A stretch of 27,403 nt of DNA, from IMG/VR virus record IMGVR_UViG_3300010354_000498, positions 1-27,403 of that record; one strand, written 5' to 3'. The notes beneath the pieces were generated by a model. The model did no database searches, was not told the DNA's origin, and was given only the letters and a program-made list of their open reading frames with translations. A program made the position numbers and the translations under genes. Of this stretch, positions 16,301-24,227 are shown one piece after another. The stretch's first letter is position 1. Every line of letters begins with the position of its first letter. The stretch comes from a virus.

Positions 16301-18643
16301 AAATCCATAAGGTCTAACACCACAAGTATGCGCTGCTCCAGAAACTACAGTAATTGTTGCAGTTGATCTATTTCCACCAGAGTAACTAAAGTTAGTAACA
16401 TCAAGAGTTCCTTGCTCATTTGCTAATCTAAATTGAGTATTAGCAATAAGATTATCATCACTTTTCACAAAGTAATTAGTACTTGCTGTTAGTCCCCCAA
16501 TAGGAGTTCCCGTCGCTGTTGTATATCTAATTCTTTGATTATTTGCAAGATCTCCTCTTGCAGGTTCAGTAATTTTAATAGTAAAGGCATCATCTTTTAA
16601 AAGTGATGAATTGAACTTATGATAACCTCCAGTTGTTCTAAAGGTTGATTCGGGATTTCTAATATTAATTTTTATAGGACTTGAAAGATATCCATCAGTA
16701 AATCTATAGAATTGATACCAATTTGATCCTAAATCACTCTTAATTTCTCTAACTAGATAATCGGTATTTGCACTCAGTCCTTGAATTGTTCCAAGAGATC
16801 CTTGAGTTCCAATAGTATATCTTACCGTTTGAGCACTCTTATAATTTGTCGTACTAAATCCAGCATCTTGAGTTAAATAAACTGAATTATTGAGAGGATG
16901 TGGTTGAATTTTTGCAAGAGATACTAATCTGTCATCATTTTGATAGAAAGTATAATTGTATCCTGCATACCAATAATACCACCAATAGTAGTAGTAATAT
17001 CTTCTACCAAAATAATACCATCTATACCAATACCACCACCATCCCCACCAATAATATCTATAGGTACGATATGCAGCTTCAGGAATTCTAACTTGAGAAG
17101 TATTTAAAATAGTAGATACAGTATATTCTCTATAATTACTGCTACTCCAGTTTCCTCTAACAGTTGAGATTCCACTTACACCATAATAATATCCATACCA
17201 CCAAGCATAATTGTAATCAAATTGATCCCACTTGCTAAAGAAGCATACTTTATCGCCGTATTTTAAACCATGTGGTTTTGAGAAAGTAATAGTTCCTCTC
17301 TGGTCTAACTGAGTTATTCTTCCACCATTTGCTTTAATAAATCTATGATTACCAAAAGTAGTAGTTCCTACTGATGATACCGAAAGAGCAGGATCATTAA
17401 AATCTCTAGCAATACTAATGCTCATATACTCAGAATTAGATCCAGTATATGCAACACCAGTGACTCTATATGGATGATAACTAGAAATTCCTGGACCTGG
17501 ATGAGTATTTCCTCTAGGAGTGTAATAAATTACAACATCATCTTCTTCCAAACGTAAGGTTTTTGCTAGACCAACTTGAATATCTTTACGTAATCTAAAA
17601 GGTCTAACACTTGTTCCAGTTGTAATGTCTGTTGTATCAAAATTATATTCTTCATTCCCAATCCAATCATCTTCAATAATTGGAACTTGAGTTAAGTAAG
17701 TATTTGTTGGATTTGCTGTAATTGCAACACCTGTTCCTGAATTTGGAATGGTTGTTTGATATTGAAGTTCTGCCCAAGCAGTAATGTCTGTTGGACTTTG
17801 TACTGCGTATCTCTTAGTTGCTCTACTTTTCTTGAGAAAAAGTTTTGAATTATTAATAATACCAGGAATATTATCAATTGTAACTGTTAATGAAGACGCT
17901 GCACCAGTACTAGTTTGAACATCTAATACATCAATAGAAGCGCCCGTATAAAAAGATCCTGGATAAATTAATGTAAATTCTGTTTCTAATTGAGTTGTCT
18001 TTGGAGATTTAAATGGAATTTTATAGGCAAAAGTGTTTGCATCAGTAATATCTCTAACAACAAAAGTTCCTTCATATTTTGGATCTTTTAGTCCTTGAAT
18101 ATCTACGACTGCTCCAATAACAAGATTATGAGGTTCTGATGTATCCACAGTTACAAAATCATTTCCTTGATCAACCTTAATGGATAATGCTTCAAAACTT
18201 TCTTCTGGAATTCCAGAAGAATATGCAGTCGGAATATTATTAACGAGTTTTACTGTTTCCCATTTTGTAGATTGAATTCCATATTCAAAATCAGTATCAA
18301 TAAGAGATTCTGGTTGACTAACTCTTAATTTACTTGCAGGATCAATTAAAAATTTGGATGGAGATATTTCAATGTCTTCTTTTTCATAATAAATTTGCAA
18401 TTTATCCTCTGTTCCCATTCCAACAGTGTTGTAGGAAACATTAAATGTAGTTTCATGTGCAACGGCATCATATGAAACAGTTGCTGTAGTATCAGGATCA
18501 GCAAAACTGTAAATAGGGGTATTCAGTGTTGAATTAACAATAGACAGCAATTTTGGAAGAGGAACATATCCTTTTGCTGTAATAATGCCTGATGAGGGAG
18601 TAAAACCAACTATCTCATTTCCATAAATTAACTGTCTTGCCAT
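13379..18643 (-). CDS. Giant virion structural protein with Tyr/Trp- and Tyr/Arg-rich inserts (1754 aa)
   Basis: This is a beta-rich protein with no signal peptide or clear membrane segment. Repeating elements of the type PHGL..GD.V.......L...Y.V........F.I occur through residues 150-1250, suggesting many small beta domains. A later part (about 1350-1500: YRSKTMSN, EEWNIDRMDGTGVSGY, MVFMDYSWYGAGTIRFG, FHNNKFTEAYFRSGNLPVRYE style) looks more conserved and may hold the assembly interface. Three compositional outliers stand out: residues 475-488 (aromatic), 525-567 (31 of 43 residues Tyr, Trp or Phe) and 810-841 (16 aromatic and 12 basic of 32). The reading frame is open throughout, and ordinary sequence flanks each tract in frame. 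The ATG follows AAGAGGATTCTG, a good ribosome site, and a late motif CTAAATA lies 38 bp upstream. Its position between the 1799-aa protein and the fibres suggests a baseplate-distal or long-fibre part. The exact function is not recognised. Confidence 0.85.
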   Translation of the reverse strand: MARQLIYGNEIVGFTPSSGIITAKGYVPLPKLLSIVNSTLNTPIYSFADPDTTATVSYDAVAHETTFNVSYNTVGMGTEDKLQIYYEKEDIEISPSKFLIDPASKLRVSQPESLIDTDFEYGIQSTKWETVKLVNNIPTAYSSGIPEESFEALSIKVDQGNDFVTVDTSEPHNLVIGAVVDIQGLKDPKYEGTFVVRDITDANTFAYKIPFKSPKTTQLETEFTLIYPGSFYTGASIDVLDVQTSTGAASSLTVTIDNIPGIINNSKLFLKKSRATKRYAVQSPTDITAWAELQYQTTIPNSGTGVAITANPTNTYLTQVPIIEDDWIGNEEYNFDTTDITTGTSVRPFRLRKDIQVGLAKTLRLEEDDVVIYYTPRGNTHPGPGISSYHPYRVTGVAYTGSNSEYMSISIARDFNDPALSVSSVGTTTFGNHRFIKANGGRITQLDQRGTITFSKPHGLKYGDKVCFFSKWDQFDYNYAWWYGYYYGVSGISTVRGNWSSSNYREYTVSTILNTSQVRIPEAAYRTYRYYWWGWWWYWYRWYYFGRRYYYYYWWYYWYAGYNYTFYQNDDRLVSLAKIQPHPLNNSVYLTQDAGFSTTNYKSAQTVRYTIGTQGSLGTIQGLSANTDYLVREIKSDLGSNWYQFYRFTDGYLSSPIKINIRNPESTFRTTGGYHKFNSSLLKDDAFTIKITEPARGDLANNQRIRYTTATGTPIGGLTASTNYFVKSDDNLIANTQFRLANEQGTLDVTNFSYSGGNRSTATITVVSGAAHTCGVRPYGFIQLSGYEGPASENLLIQGLHQVVGIETSYFYYYYYTRRYRKRWRRRYYWYYYRRYIVTRRNPLTYITVSVPTTKNRLNVYYKDITTTPVKLCGIVSFTSSGGIGTHYISVDTDGAADDTYTVTDAVSNQFVLNTTVEIPEVVNGLSGGDTSRVGIGSNWIKIPDHRLADGTKVTYSSQGFAAIGPLVNGGEYFVRTLDGDHIGLSTQQSLALNRLNDPTNTNLITITSLGSTTQHLFTSRSVKGFITGEGTVGVTTTSNLVSGTNTKFYSDFSNGDTFRIYTTKATTGPGSYFESRIVQVKSNTSIKLETEPTFETQNAKYFIPTRFYALSESKVIHRPFDGAVQMSSGLVPNTQLIRQTRRYFRYQAGKGIQCSMAINFNPTFDIDAIKIDGQIGVSTNIIVQTKFPHGISTFAPLDDYQRFQILNCDYPKELNDEYRIVQVIDDFNVKIQTATPLTDSKIEGFPQFNLTGWRDGLLKCGMFDDQNGFFFQFDGEILSVVRRSNTQQLAGRFSVETGKHLVRASGGKLTTQISPANRVIIRGQTYKVTRILDDDLMYVQPAYRSKTMSNVVASKVIDTIIPQEEWNIDRMDGTGVSGYKIDTNRIQMVFMDYSWYGAGTIRFGMKTQMGEVKYCHEFIHNNKFTEAYFRSGNLPVRYEVETLDDPYFGPSLYHWGVSVIMDGRFDQDKVYHFSADSKVLPFTNGGIANYNGVVPTGRTSIGSTVITSINRTEGQILAVGQYITSPTAGTFEPDTRITAIEVDTTSNATRYTDTYRLFVDKDALATRSTNTALYAYSGTAETLKEFIPLVTIRLAPSVDNSTTGNIGYREIINRMQIILKSANVLTSHDCEVNLVVNAKLANDDYEEVGSPSLSQMYRHEIGDTFSSGQVVYSFRAQGGGAFDGISLKRGLNGTTVDLSDVAVLGNSVLGGDSIYPDGPDVLTLAVRPIDTSLIRGSAPFIVSGRLTWIETQA

Positions 18644-18680
18644 CAGAATCCTCTTATTTGCATTTGACTTTAATCTGTAT

Positions 18681-18687
18681 TATTTAG
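18681..18687 (-). promoter_or_regulatory. Late promoter CTAAATA before the 1754-aa gene
   Basis: On the minus strand the context is ACTAAATAAT, the same as at 1724-1730. It lies in the 48-bp gap after the 1799-aa gene and 38 bp before the ATG. Confidence 0.55.
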
Positions 18688-18691
18688 TAAA

Positions 18692-21600
18692 TCAGACTCC
18701 AAAGATAATTGCAGTTCCATTAACAAATGCTCTTATACTTTGGTTTCTAACATATAAATTAGTTCCAAATGTTCCAACTCCACTTACATATAAATGACGA
18801 GTAGATAGCATTCCAGAAACATTTACATTCTTAAGGAAAGTAATATCATCAGAGAAAGTTGTAAATCCGACAATATTATCCGCATAAAGATCTGTAAAAG
18901 TTGCAATACCAGATACACTTAAATCACCACCAATATTAACAGATTTTTCAATTCCTACTCCACCTTTAACTATAACTGCTCCAGTTGAAGTACTGATAGA
19001 CTGTGTTGTATTATTAAATGTAGTAATGCCATCAACTCTAGTATTTCCATTTACATATAATGCAACTCCATTTATTGTAAGAGTTGTACCTATTCCAACT
19101 GAAGAAGTTGTAATAATTCCAACCCCTCCAGCGTCTCTTCTCCAAACATCAGATACATTGAATAATCCAGAACCATCCCCAACAAAAATACCAGACCAAA
19201 TTCCGACGTAAACATTACCATCTTTAACGGGACCAAATTGCTCCCACTTATTGCCAGTTGTATAAACCCAACCAAGATATCCACCAGTTTCTGGATTTGC
19301 ATTATAAACAACATCACCAGGACTTCCAATTTCTAATGGAGCAGAAATTCCTACCGTATATTTTTTGGATGTTAATTGGGATCCTTGTAAAAACAAACTA
19401 GTTGCTTCAATACCTTTTGATGATGTTGAAGTAATCTTGTTAGTAAAGACTACTGGAGCATCAAATCTAGAAATAATTGTTCCATCTTCTCCGCCTTCAA
19501 CTTTAAGAGAACGGTTAATTGTTACTTCTAATGGAGATAGGATATCAAATCCAATGTTAATTCCTTCAGTTCCAAGATCTTCACCTCTTACGCTAGGAAC
19601 AGGACTATTGAAGACTTCTTCTTGACCTGTTGCAGAATTAATTTTCTTATTTCCAATATAAAAAGCACCTTCTCCATCCATTGCAGTATAAACTGCGACA
19701 CCACCATCAAGTTTAGTAGAAGCTGCAAGTAATTCTTCTGTTGGAGTTAATTTTCTATTCTGTCTTTCTGGTAATGCTGTTGAATAATTACCTGGACCAA
19801 ATCCAAGATATTCAAATGTATGACCAGATGCACGGATAATTGAATTACGACGTAATTCTACAGGAACTGGACGAATGCGTATTACTTTTGACCCTGCTGG
19901 ATGAGTTGTTTTAAATGTTCCTAAAACACCTCTAAAAACTTGAATTTCTCTATCAACAACAGTTTCTTTAATACGCATAATTTCATCATTAATCTGAAGA
20001 TAATCTCCAACCTGGAAATTATATGCAGTAGCGTTTGAAATTACAATGCTATCAACATCAGGTCCAGTAACTTCACCTTCTAAAATATCAAGCGCAGTTG
20101 TAATACCCGCATAATTGGGAACGAGTCTTCCAGAAATATTTTCATTTTTCTTAGATACTGCTCCACCATGAGAAGTAATTCTTTCAAGATATACATACAT
20201 TTCTCCAATTGGAGATGTTGTAATTGTTTGTACACCTACTTTAATTTCAAATCTATTTGAATCAACTACACTTTTAATAACATAATTCTTATTATAATAA
20301 GAATGATTTGCTCCGCCAATTCTAATCTTATTATTCAAACTTAAACCATGTCTTCTATTTGTAGTTACCGTCGCAATACCAGTTGAAGCAGAATAATTAA
20401 TTGTCGAAATTCCAATTACTGGTAATCCAGGAACAGCAATTGCAGAAGATGTGAATGTTATTCCTATACCAACACCTGGATTTGATGGAGGTATTGCTGA
20501 TGCAGATACTACTTCAATTCTTCTTGTTGCACCTATTGGAATATTAGTAATTCTGTAAGTTGTATTATATTGATTATTTTTATCAGGAATTACTCCAAAT
20601 ACACTTATTGCATCATTAATATTGCTGTAAATTGATTCTACTCTTACAAATCCCAAAGTATGTCCAACAGTTGTGGCAATACCAACAACTGCAAGAGTAT
20701 TTCCAATTCCATAGGCACTACCACCATCAATTATTTTAACATCAATAAGTGCTCCACTTGCTTCATCGATTCTAACCATTGCACTGGCATGATCACCAAC
20801 AACAGTTGTCCCAAGTCCAACTAATCTTGCATTATAGAAAGTCTCGCTGATACCAATACCTGTTCCATAATTTGATCCTGGATTAGTGATAGAAACGGAA
20901 GTAATTCTGTTTAGACCATGATCATATTTTGTGTGAATTACATGAGATGTTCCTGCTACTCCAGATATAATATTGGTAATGCCTAAGCCAACTCCACTAT
21001 CCAGAATATTTTTAGCAACAGTTTCTTTTGTTATACTCTTTTCTGGGTCATTGACAATAACTTCGCCAATTAGACCAGGTGATGCAAATGATCTTGCAGG
21101 AGAAGGATCAGAATTTATATTATCTCTGTTTGACTGAGGATATAAATTCTGAATTGGTTGTAAGAACTTATATCCTTCATTAAATGGTGCAATATTCGGA
21201 GCATTTGATGCATTTAGAACAATCAAATGATATACACCATCTTGCTCTCCAGGAATATATTTTTGAATCTCCTGAGAACGATAAATGATATATGTTTGAG
21301 TATACTTAGTTTTTACAAAATATGGAAGATCAACGGTACGTGCTGAAGTATTATTGGAGAAAGTTCCAGGATTAGAAGTTAATGCAAAAGTAAATGCTTT
21401 TCTGTCTGGAACAGAAGTAACAGTAAACTTACCATTGTATCCAAGATTGTCTTCGCCTAGAGTATTATTTGTGCTTACAATATTTTGAACATGAACTTGA
21501 GAACCAGGAATTAAATCATGAGGAATTTCTGTAGTGATTGTTACTACATTATTTGTCCAAGTAGCATTTGCAATTACTCTTAGATTTCTAAGTTGATAAG

Positions 21601-24091
21601 TAGCATCAATTTGCTGATTATCAAGACTTAGATATCTCTGAATCTCTAGATTAGTTTCTGGGAGTGTAGAACCAGACTCTTGAATTACATATCCATCTAG
21701 AGGAACTCTTGCCTGCAAAAATCCTCTAGGAATTACATATCTTAAACGGTAAATTGAATCTGTAAATGATCTAGTATCTGGTTTTCTTGTAAAATATGTT
21801 CTTGCAGTTGCATCAACAGTTAGATCAGAAATTGCAGTTTTAATGTTATTTGAGGTTGAAGAAACTCCAACATACCACTGACCATTCACAGTATCAAACT
21901 GAACAGGGTGTCCAATATCACCACATTTTTTATCAGTTACTCTACTTACAACGTTGAGTTCTGATGTTTCATTGCTATAAATTTCAGTCGCAGATCCAAT
22001 TAATGCTTCATTGTATGATTGCGCCAACTTAATTTGAGTTGATCCAATACCAGTTGCAACTTGATTTGTAATTACATAGTAAAACTTATTATTTGAAATT
22101 CCTTCAGGTAAGTGACCAGTATCACTAACAATTCTTACAGTTTCGCCATTAGCAAAACTATGTGGTTGAGTCAAAGTAATAATATCATTTGTGATATTAT
22201 TTGAAACATTGTTTGTTTTCTTAGCAACAAAGAAACTTTTTTCTGAAGTATATTCTCCTGTTCCTCCCGTCATTATAATACGAGAAGAATGTGTTTGAGT
22301 TGATCCATTTTTAGTGATTACAACATTCAAATCTTCATTAACTTTTGCTCCAATTCTATAACCATCGGTTACAGTTTCTGGAAGAATATCACGATTCGTT
22401 TGCTGATATAAGTATAAACGATTTGGGTGATTTACTGAATTTGTTTTATCAATGTCAATTTGAGAAAATTCAATAGAAACATCTTCCTCCTCAATTTCTC
22501 TTGGCGGAACAATATGAGTAATGTAACCAAAGTTATCAGTGACAAAAGAATCATTTCTATAACCACTTGCAACTAAGGATTTTGCTCCAAAGTTGGAGTT
22601 TGAATTTGTAATGGATAGATCTCCACCACTTTCAGAAACAAAGTGTTTGGCGTAACCAATAGCAAAGACTGAAACAATTTGAATAAATGCGTTATTACTT
22701 GCTTTAATGTGGTAATTCTCATAGTCAGGATGATATACTGCCCTAGAATTGGAATATAAATTTGATACGCTATTCCTATCCTGATATGCTCCTGTCTGAG
22801 GATTATAAAGAACAAAAGCATTATCATCCTTTTGTAGTCCGATTCCAGTAAACTGGGCAACAACCATTGATTTAAAACCACTTGCTTTACTGCCATCAGC
22901 ATGAAGTCCGCACATACCATAAACTGATCTCAATGAACAGTTAAAAATATATGGAGAAGCAGATGTTACAGTATCACTTACGAGAACAAGATTTGCATTT
23001 GCAATAGCATTAGCGGGGGGTGCTGAAATAATTGGGGGATTTTGTACTTGATATCTAAAAGTTGTATCACTAAGAACTTCACTTACAACATACTGACCAC
23101 TATAACCTCTCGTATCCACGTTTTGGATTTGAATAGGAGTATCTACATCAAGTCCAGAAAGAGGTTCTGACAATACAACAGTTATAGTTGTACTTGAATC
23201 AATACCGTCACCCGCAAAAATATTAGCAATAGGTGCTTGCTCACCTGTGGATCCTACAATTCGGTATTCATCAATTTTTGTTTGAATATCAATTGAAGTT
23301 GATGGATAATCTGGAGAAATATTCCTACCACTTGCCTCACCATATGCAATACCGATCTTTTCATAATACATGTCAAGATCGGTTCTATCAGTAGAATAAT
23401 TATTGATCAATCCGTCATTAATTTTTACTGGATTAATACCATCAGCATATTCAAAAACCGTTAATTTGTGATGGGAAAAGTTTGGGATAAACAGATTGCT
23501 TGTATAATCCTTATATGCTACTCCATTGGGGTCAGCATCAAGAATTGTGAATTGCCAAATATACGAAGAACCAGTTAGTTTAAATATTGCCGCTCTTTCA
23601 ATTACATCATTTTCTGGATCTGGAATATACTTTGGTCTAATTTTAGTTTTACGAAGATCTAGACCGACAATTGAAGTACCTCTTGGTACAATTACTCCAC
23701 CACTGATACTATTGAATTTGTAAAGTTGATTGTCTGCAGATGATAAATTAAAATCTGAAGTTCCACTTAATGGTGGAAAATTAGAAGAAGTATCACTACT
23801 TCTCTGCAAGAAACTATTTGAACCATTTGGAATCCATCCAGGTCTATTATCTACAATATGTTCTCCTGGATAGAGAAGAATGGTGGTTTTTCCAAATCTA
23901 TCGTTATCTAATCCTCTCTGATATGAGAATCTTGCTGCCTCAATCAGTGCTCTTTGGATAGTTTTAAACGGACGGGTTAAAGAATTTCCCTGGTTCTCAA
24001 TACTATCTGTAGAGTCTAGACTAGATGGGTCAACATAAAGTATTTCCCCTTTTATATTTTTGAGAAAATTATCTAAGCGGCTTAGACCCAT
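18692..24091 (-). CDS. Giant virion structural protein, probable tail fibre/beta-helix (1799 aa)
   Basis: The N-terminal approximately 550 residues read as a right-handed parallel beta-helix: ILYVDPSSLDSTDS...RPFKTIQRALIEAARFS is the usual opening (a capping helix after the PF.TIQ motif), followed by ILLYPGEH, GVIVPRGTSIVGLDLRKTKIRP and strand-turn repeats up to about NAFIQIVSVFAIGYAKHF. The middle (about 560-1400) has repeated beta domains with PHSF..GE.V, PHDL.PG..V and RHGLSLNNKI motifs, similar in style to the 1754-aa protein. Near residue 1430 is FEYLGFGPGNYSTALPERQNRKL, and near 1604 GDVVYNANPETGGYLGWVYTTGNKWEQFG; I recall both as conserved in cyanophage structural proteins. The last 120 residues are fibre shaft with VGIGTTLTINGVALYVNG. 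A late promoter AATAAATA and a terminator precede it. The role is a virion fibre or baseplate-attached protein; no enzymatic residues are identified. Confidence 0.85.
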   Translation of the reverse strand: MGLSRLDNFLKNIKGEILYVDPSSLDSTDSIENQGNSLTRPFKTIQRALIEAARFSYQRGLDNDRFGKTTILLYPGEHIVDNRPGWIPNGSNSFLQRSSDTSSNFPPLSGTSDFNLSSADNQLYKFNSISGGVIVPRGTSIVGLDLRKTKIRPKYIPDPENDVIERAAIFKLTGSSYIWQFTILDADPNGVAYKDYTSNLFIPNFSHHKLTVFEYADGINPVKINDGLINNYSTDRTDLDMYYEKIGIAYGEASGRNISPDYPSTSIDIQTKIDEYRIVGSTGEQAPIANIFAGDGIDSSTTITVVLSEPLSGLDVDTPIQIQNVDTRGYSGQYVVSEVLSDTTFRYQVQNPPIISAPPANAIANANLVLVSDTVTSASPYIFNCSLRSVYGMCGLHADGSKASGFKSMVVAQFTGIGLQKDDNAFVLYNPQTGAYQDRNSVSNLYSNSRAVYHPDYENYHIKASNNAFIQIVSVFAIGYAKHFVSESGGDLSITNSNSNFGAKSLVASGYRNDSFVTDNFGYITHIVPPREIEEEDVSIEFSQIDIDKTNSVNHPNRLYLYQQTNRDILPETVTDGYRIGAKVNEDLNVVITKNGSTQTHSSRIIMTGGTGEYTSEKSFFVAKKTNNVSNNITNDIITLTQPHSFANGETVRIVSDTGHLPEGISNNKFYYVITNQVATGIGSTQIKLAQSYNEALIGSATEIYSNETSELNVVSRVTDKKCGDIGHPVQFDTVNGQWYVGVSSTSNNIKTAISDLTVDATARTYFTRKPDTRSFTDSIYRLRYVIPRGFLQARVPLDGYVIQESGSTLPETNLEIQRYLSLDNQQIDATYQLRNLRVIANATWTNNVVTITTEIPHDLIPGSQVHVQNIVSTNNTLGEDNLGYNGKFTVTSVPDRKAFTFALTSNPGTFSNNTSARTVDLPYFVKTKYTQTYIIYRSQEIQKYIPGEQDGVYHLIVLNASNAPNIAPFNEGYKFLQPIQNLYPQSNRDNINSDPSPARSFASPGLIGEVIVNDPEKSITKETVAKNILDSGVGLGITNIISGVAGTSHVIHTKYDHGLNRITSVSITNPGSNYGTGIGISETFYNARLVGLGTTVVGDHASAMVRIDEASGALIDVKIIDGGSAYGIGNTLAVVGIATTVGHTLGFVRVESIYSNINDAISVFGVIPDKNNQYNTTYRITNIPIGATRRIEVVSASAIPPSNPGVGIGITFTSSAIAVPGLPVIGISTINYSASTGIATVTTNRRHGLSLNNKIRIGGANHSYYNKNYVIKSVVDSNRFEIKVGVQTITTSPIGEMYVYLERITSHGGAVSKKNENISGRLVPNYAGITTALDILEGEVTGPDVDSIVISNATAYNFQVGDYLQINDEIMRIKETVVDREIQVFRGVLGTFKTTHPAGSKVIRIRPVPVELRRNSIIRASGHTFEYLGFGPGNYSTALPERQNRKLTPTEELLAASTKLDGGVAVYTAMDGEGAFYIGNKKINSATGQEEVFNSPVPSVRGEDLGTEGINIGFDILSPLEVTINRSLKVEGGEDGTIISRFDAPVVFTNKITSTSSKGIEATSLFLQGSQLTSKKYTVGISAPLEIGSPGDVVYNANPETGGYLGWVYTTGNKWEQFGPVKDGNVYVGIWSGIFVGDGSGLFNVSDVWRRDAGGVGIITTSSVGIGTTLTINGVALYVNGNTRVDGITTFNNTTQSISTSTGAVIVKGGVGIEKSVNIGGDLSVSGIATFTDLYADNIVGFTTFSDDITFLKNVNVSGMLSTRHLYVSGVGTFGTNLYVRNQSIRAFVNGTAIIFGV

Positions 24092-24120
24092 TTTATTTCT
24101 CTATTAGCTCTATTATGTTT

Positions 24121-24128
24121 TATTTATT
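24121..24128 (-). promoter_or_regulatory. Late promoter AATAAATA before the 1799-aa gene
   Basis: This minus-strand octamer is 30 bp from the ATG at 24091 and immediately downstream of the terminator, so the late structural block starts afresh here. Confidence 0.65.
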
Positions 24129-24134
24129 CACGAC

Positions 24135-24160
24135 AAAACCCCCGCCGAAGCGAGGGTTTT
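24135..24160 (-). terminator. Strong Rho-independent terminator with UUCG loop
   Basis: On the minus strand the 11-bp stem AAAACCCTCGC / GCGGGGGTTTT (one G-T pair) is closed by the exceptionally stable C(UUCG)G tetraloop and ends in a U run. The A run on the other side makes it potentially bidirectional. It separates the tRNA/dioxygenase transcript from the late structural block. Confidence 0.85.
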
Positions 24161-24193
24161 GAAGCACACGGAAGGAGTTTGGTTGTATCGCCT
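24135..24193 (-). ncRNA. Candidate small RNA (promoter-driven, about 60 nt, anti-SD-like seed)
   Basis: The -10 element of the promoter at 24199-24227 puts transcription start near 24192, and the UUCG terminator ends it near 24135. The intervening part has no ORF. It holds an unpaired pyrimidine-rich segment, AAACTCCTTCC (minus strand, about 24170-24180), just before the terminator stem. A seed followed directly by an intrinsic terminator is the architecture of many bacterial small RNAs. A leader with attenuator for the downstream gene, or simply termination of the upstream operon, are alternatives. There is no expression evidence. Confidence 0.35.
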
Positions 24194-24198
24194 TTTAT

Positions 24199-24227
24199 AG
24201 TATAAGGCATATATTTTATTCTGTCAA
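24199..24227 (-). promoter_or_regulatory. Sigma70-type promoter TTGACA-N17-TATACT
   Basis: The minus-strand -35 TTGACA is at 24227-24222, the spacer is exactly 17 bp, and the -10 TATACT is at 24204-24199. The -35 contains the TGA stop of the dioxygenase gene. The same ACTTGACA start occurs in the two other sigma70-type promoters of this window. Confidence 0.65.

Noticed and set aside
16121-17071. Diversity-generating retroelement variable region behind the Tyr-rich tracts
   Set aside because: No reverse transcriptase or template repeat is present in the window. DGR variation would show as scattered A-site changes near a C-terminus, not as solid TAY/TGG/AGA runs inside a protein.
13379-18643. 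Sequencing frameshift as the sole explanation of the aromatic tracts
   Set aside because: The frame stays open over 1754 codons and normal sequence flanks each tract in the same frame. Two separate pairs of compensating errors would be needed. Kept only as a lower-ranked finding.
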